Assembly: GCA_001717545.1 (NCBI GenBank)
Contig: CP017039.1
Location: 1,178,001-1,242,000 of the forward strand
Source of the DNA: Anaerolineaceae bacterium oral taxon 439
Lineage (GTDB): Bacteria; Chloroflexota; Anaerolineae; Anaerolineales; Anaerolineaceae
Length of the DNA: 64,000 nt
Direction of reading: 5' to 3'
The translations under genes and the position numbers were made by a program. Within the stretch, counting starts at the first letter, position 1, and the number at the start of each line of letters is the position of its first letter. The notes below the pieces were generated by a model, which saw only the letters and a program-made list of their open reading frames with translations, did not search any database and was not told the origin of the DNA. This document shows positions 26,155 to 33,530 of the stretch, in pieces.

Positions 26155-26886
26155 ATGAAGAAAAGTCTAAGTTTGTTGTTCAGCGTCCTGTTTATTTTGG
26201 TTTTCGCCGCCGGCGTCAGCGCGCAGACCGCGGTTCCCGGCTATGACGTCGTTCTTCGCGCGGAAGCGCCGGAAATCGACGGCGATCTTTCCGACGCGGT
26301 TTGGGCGGAGGTCCCAGTCCTTAACGGCGCGTTCCGTTTTCCATGGGAAGCGGTCGAGGCCCCGGCTACGACTTTCAGGTCATTCAGCGACGGTGAAAAG
26401 CTGTATTTCATGTTCTCTGTAACCGACGGAGCGGTTTTGGCCGAAGACGAATGGTCGGGAGAATCAACGGTCGACGACGAGGATCGGGTTGAACTGTTCT
26501 TCGCGGCGGGGCCGGTCGATTTACCCGTCGATTATGAGCTTCCGCTGTATTACTGTATCGAAGTCGATCCAAAGGGAAGGACGCATGACTATTCCGTCAA
26601 ATATTACCGTGATTTCGACAGCGAATGGAGCATGGCCGGGTTGGAAACGGCCGCGGCGCTGACTGAAACCGGATATTCCGTCGAGGGGGCGGTTCCGCTG
26701 ACGACGTTCGCCGGTCTGGACCTGATCGACGAGATGGGGACGATGAAGGTCGGCGTTTTTCGCGCTGAATTTACGAAGCCGGCGGACGAAATCGTTATGC
26801 AGTGGATCTCATGGGTTGATCCGAAGACGCCGGTTCCGGATTTTCATGTCGACAGCGCGTTCGGCGAATTCCGATTTCTGAAATGA
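26155..26886 (+). CDS. Secreted protein with CBM9-like beta-sandwich domain
   Basis: A 243-residue secreted protein. I set the start at 26155 because AAAGGAG lies about nine bases upstream and the result is a clean Sec signal peptide ending at VSAQ near residue 23. The rest resembles carbohydrate-binding module family 9: the opening EAPEIDGDLSDAVWAEVPVL, the central LYFMFSVTD strand, ESTVDDEDRVELFF and YSVEGAVPL are typical. CBM9-like domains bind sugar chain ends, but many stand-alone members are uncharacterised. No catalytic domain is attached. It is a single-gene unit with its own terminator. Confidence 0.8.
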   Translation: MKKSLSLLFSVLFILVFAAGVSAQTAVPGYDVVLRAEAPEIDGDLSDAVWAEVPVLNGAFRFPWEAVEAPATTFRSFSDGEKLYFMFSVTDGAVLAEDEWSGESTVDDEDRVELFFAAGPVDLPVDYELPLYYCIEVDPKGRTHDYSVKYYRDFDSEWSMAGLETAAALTETGYSVEGAVPLTTFAGLDLIDEMGTMKVGVFRAEFTKPADEIVMQWISWVDPKTPVPDFHVDSAFGEFRFLK

Positions 26887-26919
26887 TTGAACCTGGGTCT
26901 TGAAACCGTACGGGCCCGG

Positions 26920-26954
26920 AAGCGCGACCGCTGTAAACGCGGCCGCGCTTTTTT
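26920..26954 (+). terminator. Terminator after the CBM9-like gene
   Basis: AAGCGCG (26920-26926) pairs with CGCGCTT (26944-26950), extended inward by CCGC/GCGG with one mismatch, and is followed by a T-run ending at 26954. Confidence 0.85.
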
Positions 26955-27029
26955 CAATGCCGCAGCGGCAAAGGATAAAATAAACACGGCAGGTTGGTTT
27001 GTCAGAGTTTACGCGAGCGTGGAGAAAAA

Positions 27030-27797
27030 ATGACGATTCATGAGTTTGGGGAGGAAAATAAGGAGCTCCTTGTTTTGTTCCACCCGCTCGGCGTGCGGTG
27101 GGATGTTTTCAATTATGTGACGCCGATCTTGAAAAAAGACTATCATCTCGTTATTCCTGCAATGCCCGGCTTTGATCCGGATGCGCCGAAGACAGATTTT
27201 ACAAGTGTGGAGCAGATTGCCGACGAAATGGCTGTATGGCTGATCGATCATGGTTTCGGAAGGATTAAATGTCTTTACGGCTGTTCTATGGGCGGAGGTA
27301 TCGTGGCGCGGATGCTGGCGGTTGGAAAGGTCGACGCTGACTGCGCTGTGATGGACGGAGGCATGACTCCGTATCCGTTCTGGAAGCCGCTGACCTACCT
27401 CGTTGGCGTTCGTGATTTTGTAATGATGGAGATTGGCAGGCATATGAGCGTCAAGGCGCTGCGGAGCATGTTCGACCTTGAAAAATACACGGACGACGAT
27501 CTCAAATATATCAGGGAGGCCATGCACAGCATGAGCGCGAAAACGATCTGGCGCTCGTTTTACTCCTGCAATAATTACTCGATGTCGGAGCCTGTTCCGC
27601 CCGTCAGCTGCAGGATAGCATATTGGTACGGCTCTGACGAGAAAAAGTCGCGGGGATGGGACATCGCCTATATCCGAAAAGCGTTTCCCAATGCGAGGAT
27701 CGTCGAAAACGCAGGGCTGGATCATGCGGAGTTTTTTACGCTGCATCCGAAGGAGTTTTGCGAAAAACTGATTGCATGGATCCGTTTATCTGCATGA
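27030..27797 (+). CDS. Alpha/beta hydrolase
   Basis: A 255-residue cytoplasmic hydrolase of the alpha/beta fold. The nucleophile elbow is GCSMG with Ser86, the oxyanion region is FHPLGVRWDVF near residue 18, and a late His in GLDHAEFF completes a likely triad with an Asp in the YWYGSDEKK region. The start at 27030 is supported by GTGGAG a few bases upstream. The substrate cannot be read; esterase or peptidase activity is usual. It begins the AT-richer accessory patch, and its 3' end abuts a truncated GNAT fragment, so the locus has been rearranged just after this gene. Confidence 0.78.
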   Translation: MTIHEFGEENKELLVLFHPLGVRWDVFNYVTPILKKDYHLVIPAMPGFDPDAPKTDFTSVEQIADEMAVWLIDHGFGRIKCLYGCSMGGGIVARMLAVGKVDADCAVMDGGMTPYPFWKPLTYLVGVRDFVMMEIGRHMSVKALRSMFDLEKYTDDDLKYIREAMHSMSAKTIWRSFYSCNNYSMSEPVPPVSCRIAYWYGSDEKKSRGWDIAYIRKAFPNARIVENAGLDHAEFFTLHPKEFCEKLIAWIRLSA

Positions 27798-27807
27798 GAC
27801 AAAGGAC

Positions 27808-28047
27808 GATAACTACAACCTATGGCGATTGATGACAGGAAAAGATTTTCAAAATAAGAGATACGGTAAGCAAGCGGTTGAAAAAGCATTGGCATACATC
27901 AGGACATTTCCCTGCGGAAAAGCGAAGTGCTGCTGGCTGTCTTACGAGCGTGAAAACGCGGCGGCGGGGCATTGATATGCGTCCTTTGGCTTTAGGGAAA
28001 CCTGGGATAAAGACGGCGAAGAAATCATAGCGGTTCTCGAACTGTAA
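27808..28047 (+). pseudogene. GNAT acetyltransferase remnant (3' half, internal stop)
   Basis: The translated segment matches residues 82-160 of the intact GNAT at 28746 at most positions (YGKQAVEKALAYIRTF is identical). It lacks the first half, has Arg in place of the first Gly of the CoA loop (QNKRYG against QNRGYG) and is interrupted by a TGA at 27973-27975 where the intact copy reads TTA. Beyond the stop the frame continues to the same C-terminus. It starts about 10 bases after the hydrolase stop, so the breakpoint is close to 27808. Confidence 0.85.
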
Positions 28048-28071
28048 AGCGAACGTTCGCTTCAAGAAGAC
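27809..28071 (+). repeat. Direct repeat copy 1 (GNAT 3' half plus downstream palindrome)
   Basis: 263 bases align without gaps to 28990-29252 with about 19 mismatches by eye (roughly 93% identity), 1181 bases apart. Divergence is concentrated in the first 70 bases. The repeat includes coding sequence, the stop and 24 bases beyond it. Confidence 0.9.
28047..28062. repeat. Perfect 16-bp palindrome after the GNAT remnant
   Basis: AAGCGAACGTTCGCTT is its own reverse complement and is found at the same place after both GNAT copies (again at 29228-29243). It overlaps the end of the stop codon. Confidence 0.8.
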
Positions 28072-28110
28072 GCTAACCATATCCTGGCCGTGCAGTATAA
28101 TGACGAAGTG

Positions 28111-28139
28111 TTGATATTAAACGAATAATCGTGTATGCT
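28111..28139 (+). promoter_or_regulatory. Promoter of the DinJ/YafQ-like pair
   Basis: TTGATA (28111-28116) and TATGCT (28134-28139) are 17 bases apart, about 25 bases before the antitoxin ATG. The DinJ/YafQ complex normally represses its own promoter at a palindrome; none is obvious here. Confidence 0.5.
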
Positions 28140-28164
28140 GCTATCAGAAACGGAGGCATATGCA

Positions 28165-28437
28165 ATGGCTACCACGAACTTGAATATCAGAACAGATAAG
28201 GACGTTAAGGAACAGGCTGATCGGATTTTTTCCGAACTGGGGCTGAATATGACCACTGCTATCAACATGTTTCTCAGAACAGCCATCCGTGAAAATGGGA
28301 TTCCCTTCTCACTGAAGCTGGACACGCCAAATGAGGTGACGGCAGCTGCCATCGAGGAAGGCAGACGCATCGCTTATGACAGCAGCGTAAAGGGCTATAC
28401 CAATATGGATGACCTCAAGGCGGCGCTGGAAGCATGA
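28165..28437 (+). CDS. DinJ/RelB-family antitoxin
   Basis: A 90-residue antitoxin. The N-terminal ribbon-helix-helix DNA-binding domain is recognisable from TTNLNIRTDKDVKEQAD and GLNMTTAINMFLRTAI, the classic DinJ pattern. The C-terminal half would wrap the toxin. GGAGG (28152-28156) eight bases before this ATG supports the start over an in-frame upstream codon. Its stop overlaps the next gene's start by four bases, the usual antitoxin-toxin coupling. The gene looks intact, unlike its partner. Confidence 0.88.
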   Translation: MATTNLNIRTDKDVKEQADRIFSELGLNMTTAINMFLRTAIRENGIPFSLKLDTPNEVTAAAIEEGRRIAYDSSVKGYTNMDDLKAALEA

Positions 28438-28679
28438 AATACGAAGTCAAATTCACAAATCAGTTTAAGAAAGACCTGAAGTTGGCAAGGAAGCAGAACA
28501 GGGATCTGGATAAGCTGTTTGCCGCGGTAAATATACTTGCGGGCGGCGGCACGCTGGATGCAAAATACCGCGATCATGACAAAAAAGGTATTACCAACCC
28601 TGACTACTGCGTTTTGAAGCTTACAGCAATAAGTGGTAGATATTATTACGATTTAAAAAATAGAAAATTTTACCGTTGA
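28434..28679 (+). CDS. YafQ-type toxin with lost or replaced C-terminus
   Basis: The first 48 or so residues fit YafQ, an mRNA interferase of the RelE fold: KYEVKFTNQFKKDLKLA, a middle helix, then LAGGG and KYRDHD. From about residue 50 the sequence no longer matches. The segment that carries the remaining catalytic residues in E. coli YafQ (the H-I-E-P-D-W-like motif and the final His) is replaced by an unrelated Tyr-rich tail of about 30 residues. Total length is 81 against about 92. The toxin is therefore probably inactive, and a frameshift or recombination at about 28580 is the likely cause. Confidence 0.7.
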   Translation: MKYEVKFTNQFKKDLKLARKQNRDLDKLFAAVNILAGGGTLDAKYRDHDKKGITNPDYCVLKLTAISGRYYYDLKNRKFYR

Positions 28680-28745
28680 ATAAGATAACTCCCGGTTTGC
28701 AGAACTAATAAAAATGGGTAAATTTAACTTTTCAGGAGAGGGGAA

Positions 28746-29228
28746 ATGGTCCGTTTAAAAAAAGCAGACGGAAAGAATGTCTGGGATATTCTGAAATTAG
28801 AAATAAAAGACAGCCAGAGAGGCTTTGTAGCTAAAAATGAAACCAGTATCATTCAAGCCTGGATCGCTGATCATGCGAACGGTACGGCGCTGCCGTTCGG
28901 TATTTATGACGATGAATTGCTGGTGGGATTTTTGATGATCGGTTTTGATAAAGATGATTATTGGGTCGACGCGCCGGCGATTGCGAGCAATAACTACAAT
29001 CTATGGCGATTTATGATAGGAAAAGAATTCCAGAACCGGGGATACGGTAAGCAAGCGGTTGAAAAAGCATTGGCATACATCAGGACATTCCCCTGCGGAA
29101 AAGCGAAGTACTGCTGGCTGTCTTACGAGCCTGAAAACGCGGCGGCAAGGCATTTATATGCGTCCTTTGGCTTCAAGGAAACCGGGGATAAAGACGGCGA
29201 AGAAATCATAGCGGTTCTCGAACTGTAA
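28746..29228 (+). CDS. GNAT-family N-acetyltransferase (intact copy)
   Basis: A complete 160-residue GNAT enzyme. The acetyl-CoA loop is FQNRGYGKQAVEKAL (residues about 95-110), followed by the ENAAARHLYASFGF helix. It resembles the spermidine/spermine or aminoglycoside-type small acetyltransferases, but the substrate is not evident. GGAGAGG lies six to seven bases before the ATG. Its 3' half is duplicated as a broken copy 1181 bases upstream, with the toxin-antitoxin pair lying between. AT-richer than the flanking chromosomal genes. Confidence 0.87.
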   Translation: MVRLKKADGKNVWDILKLEIKDSQRGFVAKNETSIIQAWIADHANGTALPFGIYDDELLVGFLMIGFDKDDYWVDAPAIASNNYNLWRFMIGKEFQNRGYGKQAVEKALAYIRTFPCGKAKYCWLSYEPENAAARHLYASFGFKETGDKDGEEIIAVLEL

Positions 29229-29252
29229 AGCGAACGTTCGCTTCAAGAAGAC
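28990..29252 (+). repeat. Direct repeat copy 2
   Basis: Partner of 27809-28071; same 263-base length without gaps. It spans the intact GNAT's 3' half, its stop and the palindrome at 29228-29243. The two copies bracket the DinJ/YafQ-like genes and the GNAT 5' half. Confidence 0.9.
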
Positions 29253-29335
29253 AATCGCCCGCTGCTTGAGAGTTCTTTGCGGGATTGTGTTCTATTTCCT
29301 GTATAATAAGAAGAAACGCAGGCAAGGAGCAAAAC

Positions 29336-30172
29336 ATGATCAAACAGATTAACGCAGCGGCGTATCACGAAGCGGCGCGGGAAATTCAGAAGCGGATTCA
29401 AATCCAACCGGAGATTGGGCTGGTTCTGGGCTCCGGACTGGGCCCGTTGGCCGACGAGGTTGAAAATCCGGTCGTGATCGAAACGGCGTCGATTCCGGGT
29501 TGGCCGCGGTCGACGGTCCAGGGTCATTCCGGCAGGCTTGTCGTCGGGACCTGGGCGGGGCGGAGCGTTCTCGTTCAGCAGGGCCGGGTCCATTTTTACG
29601 AGGGATACGAACCGAGCGATCTGATTTTTGCGGTACGCGTCATGCGGCTCCTGGGGGTTCGGTCGCTCGTCGTTACCAACGCGGCCGGCGGGATCAATCC
29701 GAAGTTTAAAGCTGGCGACGTCATGATGATCACGGATCAGATCAGCTTTGCTGCGATGAGCGGGTTTCATCCGCTGCGGGGAAGGAATCTCGATGAATTC
29801 GGGACCCGTTTCCCGGACATGTCGCAGGCGTACGATCGCGAATATCAGGCGCTCGTCCGTCAGGCGGCGGAAAAAGTCGGCGTTACGGTTCAGGAAGGCG
29901 TTTATACCTGGCTTTCCGGGCCTTCCTTCGAGACGCCGGCGGAAGTTCGCTTTCTGGGTGCGATGGGAACGGACGCGGTCGGCATGTCGACAGTTCCGGA
30001 GGTTATCGCCGCGAATCATTGCGGAATGCGCGTGTTGGGGTTTTCGGGGATTACGAACGCCTGTACGCATGACGGTGAAGCGAAAACGACGCATCAGGAG
30101 GTTCTCGAAGCCGCCGGTATAATCGGCCCGAAAATTATCCGGATCTTAAAGGAAGTTCTTCCGAGCCTCTAA
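29336..30172 (+). CDS. punA: Purine nucleoside phosphorylase (inosine/guanosine type)
   Basis: Splits inosine, guanosine and their deoxy forms with phosphate into base and (deoxy)ribose 1-phosphate. The 278-residue length and motifs match the trimeric PNP class. The phosphate-binding GSGLG is at residues 32-36, then HSGRLVVG, TNAAGG for the purine site, the GPSFETPAEVR segment, and STVPEVIAANHCGM near the C-terminus with GITNAC. GGAG upstream supports the ATG at 29336 rather than 29285. It may feed on nucleosides brought in by the BMP importer at 48-53 kb. MTA phosphorylase is less likely because of the AE/N base-contact pattern. Confidence 0.95.
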   Translation: MIKQINAAAYHEAAREIQKRIQIQPEIGLVLGSGLGPLADEVENPVVIETASIPGWPRSTVQGHSGRLVVGTWAGRSVLVQQGRVHFYEGYEPSDLIFAVRVMRLLGVRSLVVTNAAGGINPKFKAGDVMMITDQISFAAMSGFHPLRGRNLDEFGTRFPDMSQAYDREYQALVRQAAEKVGVTVQEGVYTWLSGPSFETPAEVRFLGAMGTDAVGMSTVPEVIAANHCGMRVLGFSGITNACTHDGEAKTTHQEVLEAAGIIGPKIIRILKEVLPSL

Positions 30173-30274
30173 AGGCTTTGGACGGCGGCGCGGCGCGGAA
30201 CCGGCGGAAAACGGGCTGGTCCGTTTGATGACGCGCGGATGTTTTCAGAGCGGTTGGCGGGATGAAGGCGGAGA

Positions 30275-30961
30275 ATGGATTCTCTTTTTATTTTTCTGGT
30301 CCGTTATCAGACCTGGATTTACGTAATCCTGGGGTTGATTCTGGCGATCTATCTGAAAAAGCTGCTGGCCGCGACGCAGGACTGGAACGCGACGATTTTC
30401 GGTCTGGAACGCGATTATGCGCAGAAAAAGCTGAATACCGCGCTGGTCATGGTCGTCGTCACCGGGCTGCTCTTAGCGGCGGAATTCGTGTCTGTGAATT
30501 ACCTGATTTCCGATTTGCCGGCGTTCGATCCGCTGACGGGCGCGGCGCTGACGACGGCGGAAGTTGATGTGGAAATCGTCAGCGAAGCGCAGCGCTCCGG
30601 CGCGGAAGATATTCAGGGCGGTTTGGGCGGGTTTGCCGGCGGCTGCCAGGCGGGCGTTTTAGAATGGATTTCGCCGAGCCCGTCGGAGGTCGTCAGCGGC
30701 CTCTACACGCTGAAAGCGACGGTTAACGTTCCGGAGATGGGTTTTTTCCGCTATGATTACGCGCCGATTAATGATCCGTCGCGCTGGAACGCGATTTCGG
30801 CGGGGAACCTCCCCGTGATCGAAGGGACGCTGGGACCGCTGGCGACGACCGAGATCGAAAACGGCGATTATATCCTGCGGCTCGAAGTCCTGAGCAAGAC
30901 GAATGAAGCGTGGGCGCCCTGCGACGTGTCGATTCGGATCATGAATGAAACGGAGGAATAG
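30275..30961 (+). CDS. Membrane-anchored protein of unknown function
   Basis: A 228-residue protein with two N-terminal hydrophobic helices (about residues 12-30 and 53-75) linked by a charged cytoplasmic loop, followed by an extracytoplasmic domain of about 150 residues. The latter contains SPSPSEVVSGLYTLKATVNVP and VIEGTLGPLATTEIENGDYILRLEV spread over strands, so it is probably beta-sandwich. No family recognised. It begins a run of plus-strand genes leading to the FtsK gene. A purine-rich GGCGGAG precedes the start. Confidence 0.68.
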   Translation: MDSLFIFLVRYQTWIYVILGLILAIYLKKLLAATQDWNATIFGLERDYAQKKLNTALVMVVVTGLLLAAEFVSVNYLISDLPAFDPLTGAALTTAEVDVEIVSEAQRSGAEDIQGGLGGFAGGCQAGVLEWISPSPSEVVSGLYTLKATVNVPEMGFFRYDYAPINDPSRWNAISAGNLPVIEGTLGPLATTEIENGDYILRLEVLSKTNEAWAPCDVSIRIMNETEE

Positions 30962-31008
30962 CCGTCCTCGATCGGAACGCGGTTGGGACTCTGCCGGAGA
31001 TGGCGGCG

Positions 31009-31560
31009 ATGCGTATGGAAAGTGAAACTGTAGTCGTTCGTCCGGCGGCAATGGCCGACGGGATCATTTTAGCTCGGGTCGTTTTAGACTTCGAAAGCGA
31101 GTTCGTTTTCAAGGCGCGGATCGAGGAGGGATTGGAAGAAATCATTGCGGAGTTTCAGAAGGTCAGGCTGCCGAGGCGGGACCGGATCGCGTTTCAGTCT
31201 GTTGCGCCCGAAGTCCTTGAAGCCTATGTCCGCCGGAACGACGTTCTGGTCGCAACGATCGACAATCGGATTGTCGGGTATCTTTGCCTGGACGCCGACG
31301 CTGGATTGAGCTGCCTGCGGCTTTGTCAGGGCGGGGTCCAGCCGGACCAGCGGCGAAAAGGCGTCGGAAGCGCGTTGGCCGCGTCGGCGGAGATGATCGC
31401 GAAGAAGCGAGGACTTCGGCGGATAACCGTCGCGATCCAGGCGAAAAACGAACCCGCGATCGCGTTTATCCGGAAACAGGGGTACGTTCCCGGCGGATAC
31501 GAGGAGTTTTATTTTCCGAACCTTGAAATCGCGCTTTTTTATTCGAAGATGATTCGGTGA
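31009..31560 (+). CDS. GNAT-family N-acetyltransferase
   Basis: A 183-residue acetyltransferase. The CoA loop is QRRKGVGSAL, followed by AEMIAKKRGLRRITVAIQAKNEPAIAFIRKQGY, the classical motif A and B arrangement of RimI-like GNAT enzymes. Three in-frame ATGs exist (31000, 31009, 31015); CGGAG at 30995-30999 leaves nine bases before the second, so I chose it. The N-terminal 80 residues are typical in length but divergent. Substrate unknown. It lies between two membrane-protein genes with short gaps. Confidence 0.83.
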   Translation: MRMESETVVVRPAAMADGIILARVVLDFESEFVFKARIEEGLEEIIAEFQKVRLPRRDRIAFQSVAPEVLEAYVRRNDVLVATIDNRIVGYLCLDADAGLSCLRLCQGGVQPDQRRKGVGSALAASAEMIAKKRGLRRITVAIQAKNEPAIAFIRKQGYVPGGYEEFYFPNLEIALFYSKMIR

Positions 31561-31580
31561 GGGGCGGATTCGGGTGAATT

Positions 31581-33530
31581 ATGGAAAATTATTCGGTCTG
31601 GTTGGTTCCGGTCCTGCGGACGATCAGCGAGGCGCTGATCGCCGGCGTGGCGATTTCCTGTTTTTCCGTCTTTTTATTCCTTCTTGGATATTTAAGGAAG
31701 GAGGTTTTAGCCCGCGTTTTTACGGTCATTTTAGCGCTGCTGGCGGGGATTTTTACCGCGGATGCGTTTAGTCTGACGACGGATTCGATCGCGTTTTTTT
31801 CCGTCATGCAGCTGGCGCAATGGAGCGGTTTCTTCCTTGTATACGCTGGTTTTTTTCATTTTTCGCTGACAATTTTAGCGATGACCGGGGCGAAGCTGCG
31901 CCGCGCCCGGAGGCTCGCGACGATCGGCGCGTACTTATCGGCGGCTTTTCTGGTTTATTTGCTGCTGGACGGGCGAATTTTTGTCAATCCGAAGCTTTTC
32001 GCTTCGGGAGGTACGATTACCGGTTTTGCCGATTTTCAGCCGTGGATCTGGGTTTGGACCGGGCTGATCCTGATCGGCTGTATAACGATCCTGATTCTCG
32101 CGATCAGCCGGACAAAAACGAAGACGAGCCGGCGCCGGATGCGGTACCTGCTGATCAGTTCGATTATCGTTCAGCTCAGTACGACGCTTTCCGTTTTTGC
32201 CGGTTTCCGTTTTAAGATTTCGGCGCTCTGGTGGTATTGGCCGCTCAGCGTTTTCGCGTATCTCGGGCTGCTGTCGATGATCTTCCTGCTGGCGTATGCG
32301 GTGGTGACGTTCTGCGTAACCTGGTCGCACCGCGTCGTCCGGCTCCGCCTGATTGAATGGGTCCTGCGCGGCCCGGTGACGGCGAGCGTGACGCTGATCC
32401 TGGTGACGTTGGTCCGGCGGACGGCGAAGGTCCTGGCGATTAATTCGGAGGGCTGGACGTCGCTCCTGACGGTCCTTTCGATTTTACTGCTGCAATACCT
32501 GATTACGGTCCTGACGCCGCTGATGCGCCGGAATAATTATTCCGGCTATGGGCGCGAGGATTATGAAATGCTGTCCGAGCTGGAAAACATGATGATTTTC
32601 CGCGCTGAAATGGAAACGTATCTCGAATCGCTGTGCTCTGTGATCTGCGACAAGCTTCAGGTATCGGGAGCGTTCGTCGTCGCCGGCGGCGTCTCCGGCC
32701 AGCCGGAATCGATTATCACGGCGGGCCTGATTTCCAATGAGCAGCGGAAAGCGATTCACGCGTACGCGTCCGAGCGGATGGCGGTGTCGTCGGAACTCGA
32801 ATCGGATACCGTTTCGTACGCGAACGGATTCGCTTACCTCCCGATCGAATATCCGATCGCTGGAAACGACGATCCGTATTTCCTGGCGCTGATCGGGGCC
32901 GCGGTTTCGAATGGGTCGCATGATCCGTCGATTCAGGAGGTTTTGCTGTCGGCGGCGGTCGACTGCGCTCAGGTTCTTTGGCAGCGGCGTTATTACGCGC
33001 GGACGGTTCGGACGCTCGAAGGAATTTCGGAAAACGAACTGAACCAGCGCTACCGAACGGTCAGCCTGCTGAATCCGGAGGCAGGATTCGGACGGGGGGA
33101 CCCGCCGCTTCCGTCGGACGTGTCGCTATGGGTCCGCGACGCGCTGACGCACTATTGGGGCGGACCGCGGCTTTCCGAAAGTCCGCTCTTAAGTTGGCGA
33201 ATCGTCGAGAGCGAGACCGGCGAATCGGACGGGAATCGAATTAACGCGCTGCGAAAGGTGCTTCGGGACGCGATCGAGAAGACACGTCCGGACGGCGAGC
33301 CGAGTATTTCGCTGGAATGGACGCTGTATAATATTCTGGTATTGAAGTTTATCGAAGGCCGGAAGGTCAAGGAAATCGTTCGCAGGCTGGCGATGTCTGA
33401 GGCGGATTTTTACCGGAAACAGAAGGTCGCGATCGAAGAGGTTGCGAAGCTTCTCAGCGCCGCGGAAAACGAAGCGCGCGATTCGGCGGTTCAGGGCGCG
33501 GCTGAGACGGATGAAAGTTCGGACGGCTGA
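31581..33530 (+). CDS. Polytopic membrane protein with GAF-like and C-terminal helix-turn-helix-like regions
   Basis: A 649-residue protein with about nine hydrophobic segments in the first 320 residues, then a soluble region. Residues about 340-480 resemble a GAF domain (LENMMIFRAEMETYLESLCSVI split over a helix, then a sheet region). The last 100 residues contain SLEWTLYNILVLKFIEGRKVKEI and RRLAMSEADFYRKQKVAIEEVAK, reminiscent of a sigma-region-4-like helix-turn-helix. No histidine-kinase, GGDEF or EAL motifs are present. It could be a membrane sensor coupled to DNA or protein binding, which is inference. The gene overlaps the FtsK gene by 20 bases. Confidence 0.72.
   Translation: MENYSVWLVPVLRTISEALIAGVAISCFSVFLFLLGYLRKEVLARVFTVILALLAGIFTADAFSLTTDSIAFFSVMQLAQWSGFFLVYAGFFHFSLTILAMTGAKLRRARRLATIGAYLSAAFLVYLLLDGRIFVNPKLFASGGTITGFADFQPWIWVWTGLILIGCITILILAISRTKTKTSRRRMRYLLISSIIVQLSTTLSVFAGFRFKISALWWYWPLSVFAYLGLLSMIFLLAYAVVTFCVTWSHRVVRLRLIEWVLRGPVTASVTLILVTLVRRTAKVLAINSEGWTSLLTVLSILLLQYLITVLTPLMRRNNYSGYGREDYEMLSELENMMIFRAEMETYLESLCSVICDKLQVSGAFVVAGGVSGQPESIITAGLISNEQRKAIHAYASERMAVSSELESDTVSYANGFAYLPIEYPIAGNDDPYFLALIGAAVSNGSHDPSIQEVLLSAAVDCAQVLWQRRYYARTVRTLEGISENELNQRYRTVSLLNPEAGFGRGDPPLPSDVSLWVRDALTHYWGGPRLSESPLLSWRIVESETGESDGNRINALRKVLRDAIEKTRPDGEPSISLEWTLYNILVLKFIEGRKVKEIVRRLAMSEADFYRKQKVAIEEVAKLLSAAENEARDSAVQGAAETDESSDG

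Noticed and set aside
29243-30094. 283-residue minus-strand open frame opposite the purine nucleoside phosphorylase
   Set aside because: Antisense to an unambiguous PNP gene, Arg-rich and without a ribosome-binding site.
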